From positions 62,001 through 126,000 of the forward strand of contig NZ_AYZA01000016.1 in the NCBI RefSeq assembly GCF_001436315.1: a DNA stretch of 64,000 nucleotides. The letters run 5' to 3'. Below, piece by piece: positions 46,520 to 54,020 of this stretch. The translations under genes and the position numbers were made by a program. Under the pieces are notes generated by a model that saw only the letters and a program-made list of their open reading frames with translations, was not told the origin of the DNA and did not search any database. Source of the DNA: Ligilactobacillus aviarius subsp. aviarius DSM 20655. Lineage in GTDB: Bacteria > Bacillota > Bacilli > Lactobacillales > Lactobacillaceae. Every line of letters starts with the position of its first letter. The first letter of the stretch is position 1.

Positions 46520-47662
46520 ATGAAAAAAGGATTCCTTCTTGTTCTGCTTTTGACTTCCGCTGTTTTACTTGGCGGTTGCGGAAACTCACAAGTTAGTCAT
46601 TCAACGCATCAAAACAATGCAGTTAAAACTAATAAGGTTGCTGATCAAAATAACCAAAAGAATCAGTCATCAGCAACGGCCGCAACGACAACAACAGCTA
46701 GTGACCAACAGGAACAGTCATCGTGGAATCAATCGAAAAATCAGAAACTGGCTTCATTTATGCAAAAATGGGGTACAACAATGAACCAGCAATATAAGAG
46801 CTATGGCCCGGGAAATAATACTAATTTTTACGGCATCGCATTTCCGCAACAGTTCGATCAAACTTTGTTAAAGGTTGATAACCAAACCGTTTCAATGAAA
46901 TGGTCAAATGACGGAACTGGCAATGCCGATTATAACGTGGTCGCAATCTACTGCGACAGCGATACTGCTCAACCGATGAATGAGCACCTTTACCTCTTTA
47001 CTTTCCATAATGGCAATCCGGTCGTTTTAATTACCCAACAAACTAACGGGAATGTAACGAAATCTGCCAATAACGGCCCCGATGACGGTTTGCACTTTAA
47101 AGAAACGGCTAATCAAGATTTGAGTAACGGATTCAAGGCGATTGCCAATGGAAAGACGCCTAAATTGAATGGCCAAAAGACAAGTAATAATGCTAGTCAA
47201 AATTCTAGTTCACAATCAGATGCTCCGGATAACTTCCCGGCAGACATGCAAGGGACATGGTATACATACGATAAAACCGACGATAAAATTACATCGATTA
47301 CAATTAGTGGTAATAAATTAACCGATTCTGAAGACCCGAATGATGTTACTGAAGTTCATAAGATTACGGATTCAGAAAAACAGGCTAATGAAAATACAAA
47401 CCCAAGTACAATTGACAGTAGTAAACGAAACTGGGCTTACTTTAACCATATTAATGGATGGTTAAATGTTTATGGCTGGTATCAAAGTGCCGGCGATGGT
47501 GAATATTATAAGGTCATGACTGAGAATATTAATGGAAAAGACGTCCCAGTCTTAGCTGCTGCTAGCGGTGCCGGAATTTGGTTAGATAACAATTACTACC
47601 GCTCACAAGACTTAGCACAACAGCAACAAGATACGACATATGACGGTGAAAGTACACGTTAA
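46520..47662 (+). CDS. DUF4767-type lipoprotein
   Basis: A 380-residue secreted lipoprotein. The N-terminus MKKGFLLVLLLTSAVLLGGC ends in a lipobox (LGGC; Cys about residue 20), after which the chain is tethered to the outer face of the membrane. A Ser/Thr/Asn/Gln-rich linker runs to about residue 70. SSWNQSKNQKLASFMQKWG then opens a domain like DUF4767, known from lactobacillus lipoproteins of unknown function. A second, lipocalin-like segment begins near MQGTWYTYD (about residue 250). The ATG at 46520 is used instead of the GTG three codons earlier, which is close to AAGGAG. Function unknown. Confidence 0.85.
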   Translation: MKKGFLLVLLLTSAVLLGGCGNSQVSHSTHQNNAVKTNKVADQNNQKNQSSATAATTTTASDQQEQSSWNQSKNQKLASFMQKWGTTMNQQYKSYGPGNNTNFYGIAFPQQFDQTLLKVDNQTVSMKWSNDGTGNADYNVVAIYCDSDTAQPMNEHLYLFTFHNGNPVVLITQQTNGNVTKSANNGPDDGLHFKETANQDLSNGFKAIANGKTPKLNGQKTSNNASQNSSSQSDAPDNFPADMQGTWYTYDKTDDKITSITISGNKLTDSEDPNDVTEVHKITDSEKQANENTNPSTIDSSKRNWAYFNHINGWLNVYGWYQSAGDGEYYKVMTENINGKDVPVLAAASGAGIWLDNNYYRSQDLAQQQQDTTYDGESTR

Positions 47663-47671
47663 TAACAACTA

Positions 47672-47709
47672 AAAAAATGGTCTGGATCCCACTAATCCAG
47701 ACCATTTTT
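47672..47709. terminator. Bidirectional terminator after the lipoprotein gene
   Basis: AAAAATGGTCTGGAT and ATCCAGACCATTTTT form a long stem. The minus strand also has T7, so it could end the short transcript that comes from the rgg side. Confidence 0.9.
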
Positions 47710-47728
47710 ATCCCCATAACACTTGTAC

Positions 47729-47809
47729 TCAGGAATAACGATTTTTGAACTCGGATCTGCTTCCCAAGACCCGAATATCAATAATCCGTTCTACGAAAGA
47801 CCGAAACAT
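47729..47809 (-). CDS. Possible 26-residue peptide divergent from rgg
   Basis: A short frame MFRSFVERII...KNRYS on the minus strand. Evidence is modest: GGAG 10 bases before the ATG, a TATACT at 47861-47866 upstream without a good -35, and a T7 terminator at 47672 downstream, which together outline a transcript of about 190 bases. Rgg regulators are often next to short signal peptides, but this one is basic and lacks the hydrophobic, Trp- or Gly-rich C-terminus of known SHP or ComS pheromones. It may be chance or an RNA. Confidence 0.3.
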   Translation of the reverse strand: MFRSFVERIIDIRVLGSRSEFKNRYS

Positions 47810-47924
47810 TAATTACTTTCTCCGTGATTATTAATTTTATTTGCTATTCCCTACCCTTTAAGTATAACTAAATTATTTTCTTTAAATGGGTGAGATAACC
47901 ACTATTGGGAATTCGTTGTCAAAT

Positions 47925-47953
47925 TTGCAACTAAATTGTGAAAACGATATCAT
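47925..47953 (+). promoter_or_regulatory. Promoter of the rgg gene
   Basis: TTGCAA (47925-47930) and TATCAT (47948-47953) are 17 bases apart, 33 bases before the rgg start codon. The rest of 47710-47924 holds only the possible peptide on the other strand. Confidence 0.55.
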
Positions 47954-47986
47954 TAAATTGAAAAATTGCCTTAAGGATGTGATCAA

Positions 47987-48901
47987 ATGGATTTTGGAAA
48001 AGCCATTTCAAATATTCGAAGAAACAAACATATTTCAATCCAACAAATTACCAATAACACCATTACTAAATCTTCTTATAACCGGTTCGTGAATGGTGAA
48101 ACGCAGCCTTCCGTTAACAGCTTTTTGACTTTGCTTCAAAATTTGCATGTCAGTTTTGAAGAATTTCTCTATATTTCGCGCGGGTATAAACCAGATTATT
48201 TCAATGAAATTGCAATGCAGATTCGGGACGCGACGATTACCAGAAACATCCCGTTAATGCAGGAAATTCACGCAACGATTTCCACTTATGCACAACAAAA
48301 TCCAAATAACCAGACTTACCTTCATCTTAAATGCGTCACAACCCTTATTCTAAATTCGCTTCAAAATGAACCACTTGATCAGGAATCCAAGAAGATTCTT
48401 TTAAATTACCTTTTGAAATGCGACGTGTGGACCCATTACGAGCACACTCTTTTCAATAGTGTAATTTTTATCTTTGAACCGTCAGCCGTTAACGCCATGG
48501 AAAAACGAATCATCCGCAATTTAGATAGTTACGAATTAATGCATATTTATGGAAATGAAAGTTTCCGCAGCTTATGCGTAATTCTTGCGTTTGATATTTC
48601 TCATCAGGATTTAATGGCTGCCATCAAGGTCGTCAGCAAGCTTGCTAATTTTTCGCTTCATGCAGACATGCTCTTTGAAAAGACCCTTTATAAGCTCTTT
48701 TCAGGAATTGTTTTTCTTCTTTCAGGACAATCAATTGGCCTGCAAAACATTAAGGAAGCAATTCAAATCATGCAGCTAACGGACTCAAAAGACTACTTGA
48801 AAGCGACTTTTGCGTTCATTAAAGACGTATGCCAAATTTATGATTTTCATGATGAAGGTCTGGCTCAATTATTAAAAGAAGGTTACCAAAAGTTGGACTA
48901 A
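47987..48901 (+). CDS. Rgg/GadR/MutR-family transcriptional regulator
   Basis: A 304-residue regulator: helix-turn-helix at residues 1-65 (GKAISNIRRNKHISIQQI, then SSYNRFVNGETQPSVNSF) followed by an all-helical, TPR-like domain of about 230 residues that in Rgg proteins binds a small hydrophobic peptide. The ATG follows AAGGATG by about seven to nine bases. It ends 58 bases before the penicillin-acylase-like gene on the same strand, which may be its target. No cognate pheromone gene could be recognised with certainty; a 26-residue frame on the opposite strand is a weak candidate. It could also be a stand-alone activator such as GadR. Confidence 0.88.
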   Translation: MDFGKAISNIRRNKHISIQQITNNTITKSSYNRFVNGETQPSVNSFLTLLQNLHVSFEEFLYISRGYKPDYFNEIAMQIRDATITRNIPLMQEIHATISTYAQQNPNNQTYLHLKCVTTLILNSLQNEPLDQESKKILLNYLLKCDVWTHYEHTLFNSVIFIFEPSAVNAMEKRIIRNLDSYELMHIYGNESFRSLCVILAFDISHQDLMAAIKVVSKLANFSLHADMLFEKTLYKLFSGIVFLLSGQSIGLQNIKEAIQIMQLTDSKDYLKATFAFIKDVCQIYDFHDEGLAQLLKEGYQKLD

Positions 48902-48959
48902 TAACCTTTTAGGGTCCGTTATGCTATAACGAAGATGAAATTAGATAGGAGCTGATCAT

Positions 48960-50027
48960 ATGAATTCAAAGATTCGTCAAGTCGCAAAACAACTAAATGC
49001 CGGATGTTCAAGTATTGCGTGGGAGACCCAAGACGGCAAACACATCTGGGGCCGGAATTATGATTTCAATTCGATTGCCGAATCAGCAACAACCGTTGTT
49101 CCGCGCGGCTTAAAATACTATACTGCCGGAACGCCTTATGATCATAATTTAAGTGAAGAAAACATTGTAACGTCAAAATACGCGGCAGTCGGTGTCGGAA
49201 CAATGGCCATGCAGGTTACACCCGTCTTTTACGAAGGAATCAACGAAAAAGGATTAATGGGCGGTCAGCTTTTCTATGCTGGATTCGCATCATTTCCTGA
49301 TGTTCCGCGACCAAATAGCCAAGAACTTAACCCGGGTTATGTTGTTACCCATGCGCTTCTTCAATGTGCAACCGTTGATGAAGTCGTTGACCTGCTTACA
49401 AAAAAGGCAACGTGCGTTAACCAATCACTTGCTGGTTCAACCGCAACCGTTCACTGGGTCTTTTCTGACCGTTCCGGGGAAACGATCATTATCGAACCTG
49501 ATAACCAACAAATGACCATTTACCGGCATACTGCTGGCGTAATGACCAACAGTCCCGATTATCGTTGGCACAAGCAAAACCTTTTAAGTTACTTGAACGT
49601 TAAAAACGATGAATTCCCTGACCGTAACATGGATGGCATCGAAGTTCAAAAACCATTTAAGGGAACCGGTGCCCTCGGATTACCTGGTGATTTCACTTCG
49701 CAATCGCGTTTTATTCGGGCATCATTTCTTAAATATTATGGCATCAAGGGTCAAAATGAAGAAGAAGGAATTCAATATCTATTCCATTTGCTCGATAACG
49801 TGGCCATGCCGCTTGGAATCGTCAAAGTCGCTGATCATGGAAATCAACAAGATTACGATGAAACGATCTATTCGGCTGCAATGTGCGCTGAATCACTGAA
49901 GTTTTACTGGAAATCATACAAAAATTCAACGGTTCAATGCGTTGACCTTAATCATGAACTGAATAATACGGAAGTTAAGAGTTTCCCGTTGAATAACGAA
50001 ACCCCTGATTTTAAAAACGTTAATTAA
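48960..50027 (+). CDS. Choloylglycine hydrolase family amidase, penicillin V acylase-like
   Basis: A 355-residue N-terminal-nucleophile hydrolase of the Cbah family (bile salt hydrolases and penicillin V acylases). The nucleophile is C16 in LNAGCSSIAW, behind a 15-residue propeptide that must be removed autocatalytically; most bile salt hydrolases have only Met before Cys. R32 and D35 in WGRNYDF correspond to R17 and D20 of the mature enzymes, and VMTNSPDYRWH and QSRFIR hold the later Asn and Arg. By alignment from memory with the Lysinibacillus sphaericus acylase, its Tyr82 is Phe105 here (QLFYAGF), and the Asn82 typical of bile salt hydrolases is absent. It is therefore closer to penicillin V acylases; natural substrates could be bile salts, acyl amides or acyl-homoserine lactones. 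AGGAG lies eight bases before the ATG; rgg is directly upstream. Confidence 0.88.
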   Translation: MNSKIRQVAKQLNAGCSSIAWETQDGKHIWGRNYDFNSIAESATTVVPRGLKYYTAGTPYDHNLSEENIVTSKYAAVGVGTMAMQVTPVFYEGINEKGLMGGQLFYAGFASFPDVPRPNSQELNPGYVVTHALLQCATVDEVVDLLTKKATCVNQSLAGSTATVHWVFSDRSGETIIIEPDNQQMTIYRHTAGVMTNSPDYRWHKQNLLSYLNVKNDEFPDRNMDGIEVQKPFKGTGALGLPGDFTSQSRFIRASFLKYYGIKGQNEEEGIQYLFHLLDNVAMPLGIVKVADHGNQQDYDETIYSAAMCAESLKFYWKSYKNSTVQCVDLNHELNNTEVKSFPLNNETPDFKNVN

Positions 50028-50075
50028 CTATGCTAAACTAAACTGGTTAATTTAATCTGAAAGGAAACTTGTTAA

Positions 50076-50663
50076 ATGAGTAAGGACCGGTTGACCGCGT
50101 TTTTTGATGCTGTGCTTGCGATCGTTATGACGGTTTTAGTTTTAAGCTTAAAGCAACCAGCCGCTGCGACGCTAAGTGCCGTTTTAGCATTGCATAAGGA
50201 ATACTTAACATATGCAACTTCATTTTTTGTTTTATGTATTACCTGGCATAATCTGCACAACACATTTCAAGTCGTTCGTAAAATTAACGGCGGTGTTTTA
50301 TGGGCAAATTCATTGTTACTTTTTGTGATTTCGTTTTTCCCATACGTAACCACTTTTGTCAGTGATCACTTTTTTGCGCGGGTTGCTGAATTTTTCTTTG
50401 GAATCGTCTTTTTACTGATTTCATTAATGTATGTTTTACTTTGCTTTACCCTTTACTGGGCGGATAAAGCCAATAAGGCGCTTTTCCAAGTGATTTATCG
50501 ACCACGGAAATTTACAATTTATTTTTTGATTCAAATTATAGGATTCATTTGCGGATATTTTTACCCGCCAGCAATCATCATTACGGTGATCCTTGCAACC
50601 GCCGTTTGGATAATTCCAGAGCGCCGGGCTGAGCAAATTATCAAAAAACAACATCAGCATTAA
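50076..50663 (+). CDS. TMEM175-family potassium channel-like protein (DUF1211)
   Basis: A 195-residue membrane protein with six hydrophobic segments. The first helix reads RLTAFFDAVLAIVMTVLVL, the place of the RxxxFSD signature that forms the pore of TMEM175 channels; here the Ser is replaced by Phe (FFD). Bacterial members form tetrameric, weakly selective K+ channels. The Asp is kept. AAAGG lies upstream of the ATG. The substitution next to the pore residue could alter gating, which is speculative. It is monocistronic with a strong terminator. Confidence 0.88.
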   Translation: MSKDRLTAFFDAVLAIVMTVLVLSLKQPAAATLSAVLALHKEYLTYATSFFVLCITWHNLHNTFQVVRKINGGVLWANSLLLFVISFFPYVTTFVSDHFFARVAEFFFGIVFLLISLMYVLLCFTLYWADKANKALFQVIYRPRKFTIYFLIQIIGFICGYFYPPAIIITVILATAVWIIPERRAEQIIKKQHQH

Positions 50664-50703
50664 AAAACACTCACCAGATTTAAATATCTTGTGAGTGTTT
50701 TTA
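50662..50703. terminator. Bidirectional terminator
   Basis: AAAAAACACTCAC and GTGAGTGTTTTTAC pair, with CAGAT/ATCTTG extending the loop. T-runs on both strands serve the channel gene and the convergent 30-residue gene. Confidence 0.88.
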
Positions 50704-50736
50704 CTTATGTGAATCCATTTTGTATTCCTTCAAATT

Positions 50737-50829
50737 CTATAAATTACGGTTGTACTTTAAGTTCTGCATCAATGCGGTGATTGAAGCTAAATCATGTTTC
50801 TTAACAAAGAAATTTAATACTTTTTTCAT
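50737..50829 (-). CDS. Unrecognised 30-residue protein with strong ribosome binding site
   Basis: A frame of 30 codons and a stop on the minus strand, beginning MKKVLNFFVKKHDLASITA and ending LKYNRNL. GAAGGAGG lies seven bases before the ATG, the best ribosome binding site in this stretch, and a T-run terminator follows 34 bases after the stop. The peptide is basic (many Lys) with an amphipathic N-terminal half and no clear membrane helix. It resembles in style small membrane-active or regulatory peptides, but I do not recognise a family. It lies in an otherwise empty 404-base gap, which adds support. Confidence 0.6.
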   Translation of the reverse strand: MKKVLNFFVKKHDLASITALMQNLKYNRNL

Positions 50830-51024
50830 TGGAATCCCTCCTTCAACCTTTCCTTTAATTTCACCTTTATCCTAACACCGCACCTTAAGCTACCCCAGCC
50901 TTTAGCTCGATTTCTAATTGAATTCTTAATTCCCAATCACCGTTTCGCTGTAAGCTTATCTTCCATCGCTTAATCCTTACAGTCGCAATGGATTACAGCC
51001 CTTTAAAATTTTAAATTACGACCA
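50830..51024. other. Intergenic region upstream of the 30-aa gene
   Basis: About 195 bases, probably the promoter and leader of the 30-residue gene. A TGTTAGGAT near 50873 on the minus strand could be an extended -10. CTGTAAGCTT...TCCTTACAG (about 50949-50982) forms a weak dyad. Nothing else is recognised. Confidence 0.35.
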
Positions 51025-51062
51025 TAAAAAAAAGAGATTGCTGAGTTTTCTAACAATCTCTT
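51025..51062 (-). terminator. Terminator of the Eis-like acetyltransferase gene
   Basis: AAGAGATTG and CAATCTCTT pair around a 13-base loop on the minus strand, followed by T8. Confidence 0.85.
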
Positions 51063-51067
51063 AATAA

Positions 51068-52231
51068 TTAAAAGTAATCATTAAACCCTAAAATATTCTT
51101 CTTCACTGCCGAATCAAACTGCGCTAATTGCTCGTCATTAATTGCTTGCACTTGAATTCGATGAAGTTGAACCGCTTGTTTTAAAGACAATTGTCCAAAG
51201 AAAAAGGCTGACAAATCATTAATCTTCCCCCTGATTTGCCAATGATCTTCCTGAAACTCTTGTTCGATTCCCGCTTTGCTTACCTTCCAAACGCCGTTAT
51301 TCGATTGAAGAACATCATCTTCAATCTTGATGAACATTGTTCCAAACTCATTTTCAAACGGATATTTGGCAATAAACCGTTTAAAGTTAACAATTCGGCC
51401 CATCATATACGGCTCGACATGCACATTCATTTCACCTGGCTCAAGTGAATAGTGTCCCTGGTAAAAATTGCTGTAATCCTTAAAAATGAACCGTTCAACC
51501 ATGCTTGAATGCGCCGCAATGAAATTCAACAGCGTTTGGTACGTATCCCAATCTTGGTAATTCATTTCAGAAACAACGATATTCGTCCCCTGAATTTCAT
51601 AAATTGCATAACCCGTCATTTGAGTTGAATCATAGACCTTCGCTACATTCCATTTATTTTTCAAGGTGAGGTAATGCCACCACCATGGCTGCCGGTTGAT
51701 CTTTCCATCTTGCGTTGCAACCGTTTGGCGATAATATTCAGCAACCTCATCCACGGAATTTGCAAGCGGTGTTCGTTCGACCTTGCGCTGAGCTTCTACT
51801 TTGGCTGGCCGAAACTTTTGCGCATCAATTTCGTATGTAAACGCACTGACAGCCTGCTCATAACCCAACCGGCGATAATAACGTTGCGAGAATGGGGCTA
51901 AAAATGACAATTCATATCCATCGGCGTTCATGTCCGCTAAAGCGGTTTTTAATAAGGTAGTTGCGTACCCATGTCCGCCGTATTCCGGATAAGTCATCAC
52001 ATCGCCAATTCCGCCCATTTGAAAAAGCTGATCCCCAATTCGAAGTTCAAACGGCAGCCGATACAAACCACTGACAACCTGATCGCCATCTTTGATTCGA
52101 AAAACTTTTCCATGTTCAACCCGATCCATAAAAAACGCTTTCCGCGCGGGTGAATCTTGGCGGTTAAAAGCGTACAGATAAAGTTGATAAAGCGATTCGC
52201 GCTCTGACAGCTGTAAAACTAAATCTTCCAT
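51068..52231 (-). CDS. Eis-like GNAT N-acetyltransferase
   Basis: A 387-residue protein with a GNAT domain (residues about 1-135), a second GNAT-like middle part and a C-terminal SCP2-like domain, the layout of the Eis family. MGGIGDVMTYPEYGGHGYATTLL-type sequence forms the acetyl-CoA site; the usual R/QxxGxG/A start is GGHGYA here, with Gly replacing Arg. SFLAPFSQRYYRRLGYE is another family mark. Eis of mycobacteria acetylates aminoglycosides and a host protein, but lactobacillus members have no known substrate. The ATG follows AAAGGAGGAATCTTAA. It is monocistronic. Confidence 0.85.
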   Translation of the reverse strand: MEDLVLQLSERESLYQLYLYAFNRQDSPARKAFFMDRVEHGKVFRIKDGDQVVSGLYRLPFELRIGDQLFQMGGIGDVMTYPEYGGHGYATTLLKTALADMNADGYELSFLAPFSQRYYRRLGYEQAVSAFTYEIDAQKFRPAKVEAQRKVERTPLANSVDEVAEYYRQTVATQDGKINRQPWWWHYLTLKNKWNVAKVYDSTQMTGYAIYEIQGTNIVVSEMNYQDWDTYQTLLNFIAAHSSMVERFIFKDYSNFYQGHYSLEPGEMNVHVEPYMMGRIVNFKRFIAKYPFENEFGTMFIKIEDDVLQSNNGVWKVSKAGIEQEFQEDHWQIRGKINDLSAFFFGQLSLKQAVQLHRIQVQAINDEQLAQFDSAVKKNILGFNDYF

Positions 52232-52355
52232 TTAAGATTCCTCCTTTCTTATAACGAAATAATAACGCTTTCTTAATTAAATGTATATACCAATTTTAAT
52301 AAAAAATTAACTCAATAATAACTAAATTGTTGAATGAAATTCCCAGTTCAAATAA

Positions 52356-52384
52356 TTGCTCTGGAAGCGCTTATTTAATATAAT
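52356..52384 (+). promoter_or_regulatory. Promoter of pgpA with cre-like spacer
   Basis: TTGCTC (52356-52361) and TATAAT (52379-52384), 17 bases apart. The spacer starts TGGAAGCGCTTATT, a cre-like palindrome with two departures from consensus. Confidence 0.65.
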
Positions 52385-52417
52385 GCTGATTGAATAAGTT
52401 TAAGGGAAGTGAAATTT

Positions 52418-52936
52418 ATGTCAAAGGATGTTTATCCTGATCAGGAAGTATGGAATTACATTCAAACCGAACTTGAAAAACGCGATATCTCGCTTAACGA
52501 AATTGCCACCCATGCTTGGGAACATCAGCGGCAATTCAATCATGAGTTAACGATCGACGAAGCTGAAATGGCCGTGCGCAAAGTTTTAAGTAAACGAGAA
52601 GTCCGCAATGCCATTATGGTCGCCCTCGCAATCGACAACCTTGCAAATGCGCATCAGTTACCTGAACCGCTACAGACAATTATTGCTGAAGACAATCCTT
52701 GTTTTGGGGTCGATGAAATGCTTGCCATTAACGGGATTGCCCAACTTTACGGGTCAATCGCCGTTTCAAATTTCGGCTACCTTGATGTCCATAAATCAAA
52801 CGCAGCCAAAAAGCTTGATACCGCGCAAAAAAATGGCGGCCAAATTGCAACCATGCTCGATGATTGCATTTCTGCCATTCAGGCCTGTGCTGAAGGTTAT
52901 TTAGCCCATAATTTAAGCGCAAGCGATATGGAATAA
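52418..52936 (+). CDS. pgpA: Phosphatidylglycerophosphatase A-like protein (YutG/PgpA)
   Basis: A 172-residue soluble protein of the PgpA superfamily in the form found in Gram-positive bacteria (YutG-like). PgpA removes the phosphate from phosphatidylglycerol phosphate to give phosphatidylglycerol. Family marks are HAWEHQRQFNHELT near residue 30, REVRNAIMVALAIDNLA and DEMLAINGIAQLYGSIAVSNFGYLD. The start MSKDVYP follows AAGGGAAG; a GTG three codons upstream lies too close. It is followed by an epimerase-like gene after 21 bases, probably in the same transcript. Confidence 0.85.
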   Translation: MSKDVYPDQEVWNYIQTELEKRDISLNEIATHAWEHQRQFNHELTIDEAEMAVRKVLSKREVRNAIMVALAIDNLANAHQLPEPLQTIIAEDNPCFGVDEMLAINGIAQLYGSIAVSNFGYLDVHKSNAAKKLDTAQKNGGQIATMLDDCISAIQACAEGYLAHNLSASDME

Positions 52937-52957
52937 TGAATGAAGGAGGAGATTTCA

Positions 52958-53965
52958 ATGAAATTTAATAAAGTTTTTGTTCTCGGTGGAACCGGTTTTC
53001 TTGGATACCATACAATTAAAGAATTATTAAATAATGATATTAAAGTCAAAACTCTTTCACTTCCACCTAAAAAAGATACGGTAATCAAAGAAGATAATCC
53101 CCTTGAAGGTATGGACAATGTTGAATGTTTCGTTGGAAATATCAATGAAATGAATGACCACGAAGTCGTTGAGATGTTAAGCGATTGTGATGGCTTTATT
53201 TATGCTGCCGGAGCCGATGAACGAATTCAAGCTGAAATTCCAGCAAAACGATTTTACTATGAGGCAAATGTTTTACCAACGCAACGGATGGTTCGCCTGG
53301 CCTGTCAAGCAGGATTGAAAAAATTTGTTGTCTTTGGCTCATACTTTGCTGAAATGGCTGAACGTTATCCTGAAACCGGTTTGAAAGACTCACCGTACAT
53401 CAACACCCGTCTTCTCCAAGAACAAGTTGCTTTTGCTGAAGGCGAAGGCAAGATGGAAGTTTGCGGATTACGCTTACCATACATCTTCGGAACAATGAAG
53501 GAACGTATGCCATTATGGCAAATGTTTGTTGACCGAATTCGCGACAATGATGTTTATCCAGTCTTTAAAGGTGGAACTGCATGTGTAACGGCTACCCAAG
53601 TTGGTGAAGCTGCGGTCGGCGCCCTCCTCTATGGTCACCACCGGGAAACATTTGCCATCGGTGACATTAACATGACCTACGAAGAATTCGCCAATATCAT
53701 CAAAGATGAACTTGGAACAAACACTCAAATTCCAGTCATCACCCTTGAAGAAGGGTTGCCAACTTACAAGGAACTTGATCGGAATCTTGCCGACCAAAAT
53801 CGCGAAAGCGGCATTCACATGGAAATGATTGCCCACGTTCAACAGAAATTCTGTTACTTAAACTGGGCCGATACTTTCCCAAAGTTACACGTGAAACGCG
53901 AAGATATTCGCGAAGAACTGCGGAAGACGATCCGGTATATTATTGAACTCGAAAATCAACAGTAA
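52958..53965 (+). CDS. NAD(P)-dependent epimerase/dehydratase-like protein with atypical active site
   Basis: A 335-residue extended SDR protein. VFVLGGTGFLGYHTIKEL is the dinucleotide-binding motif and FGSYFAE the Ser strand. Where epimerases have Tyr-x3-Lys, SPYINTRLLQEQ gives Tyr-x3-Arg, so the general base pair is altered. RLPYIFGTMKERMPLW follows the usual order. Homologues with nucleoside-diphosphate-sugar or flavanone-like substrates exist; I cannot give the substrate. The start follows AAGGAGGAG by six bases. It lies 21 bases after pgpA. The Lys-to-Arg change may leave an enzyme of different specificity or a regulatory NAD(P)-binding protein such as an NmrA-like protein. Confidence 0.8.
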   Translation: MKFNKVFVLGGTGFLGYHTIKELLNNDIKVKTLSLPPKKDTVIKEDNPLEGMDNVECFVGNINEMNDHEVVEMLSDCDGFIYAAGADERIQAEIPAKRFYYEANVLPTQRMVRLACQAGLKKFVVFGSYFAEMAERYPETGLKDSPYINTRLLQEQVAFAEGEGKMEVCGLRLPYIFGTMKERMPLWQMFVDRIRDNDVYPVFKGGTACVTATQVGEAAVGALLYGHHRETFAIGDINMTYEEFANIIKDELGTNTQIPVITLEEGLPTYKELDRNLADQNRESGIHMEMIAHVQQKFCYLNWADTFPKLHVKREDIREELRKTIRYIIELENQQ

Positions 53966-53966
53966 A

Positions 53967-53982
53967 TGTTTCATGTGAAACA
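53967..53982. promoter_or_regulatory. parS-like palindrome 1
   Basis: TGTTTCATGTGAAACA right after the epimerase stop. It differs from the ParB/Spo0J site TGTTTCACGTGAAACA in one central base. Confidence 0.45.
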
Positions 53983-53985
53983 CAT

Positions 53986-54020
53986 AAAAAGCGATGAGCA
54001 AAAATTGCTCATCGCTTTTT
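53986..54020. terminator. Bidirectional terminator
   Basis: AAAAAGCGATGAGC and GCTCATCGCTTTTT form a perfect stem around AAAAATT, between two convergent genes. Confidence 0.92.

Noticed and set aside
47886-48092. 68-codon plus-strand frame overlapping the rgg start
   Set aside because: Overlaps the helix-turn-helix coding region of rgg, has no ribosome binding site and no likeness to a known peptide.
48960-50027. Naming the hydrolase a bile salt hydrolase
   Set aside because: The long propeptide and lack of Asn at the position of Asn82 argue against a typical bile salt hydrolase; only the family name is safe.
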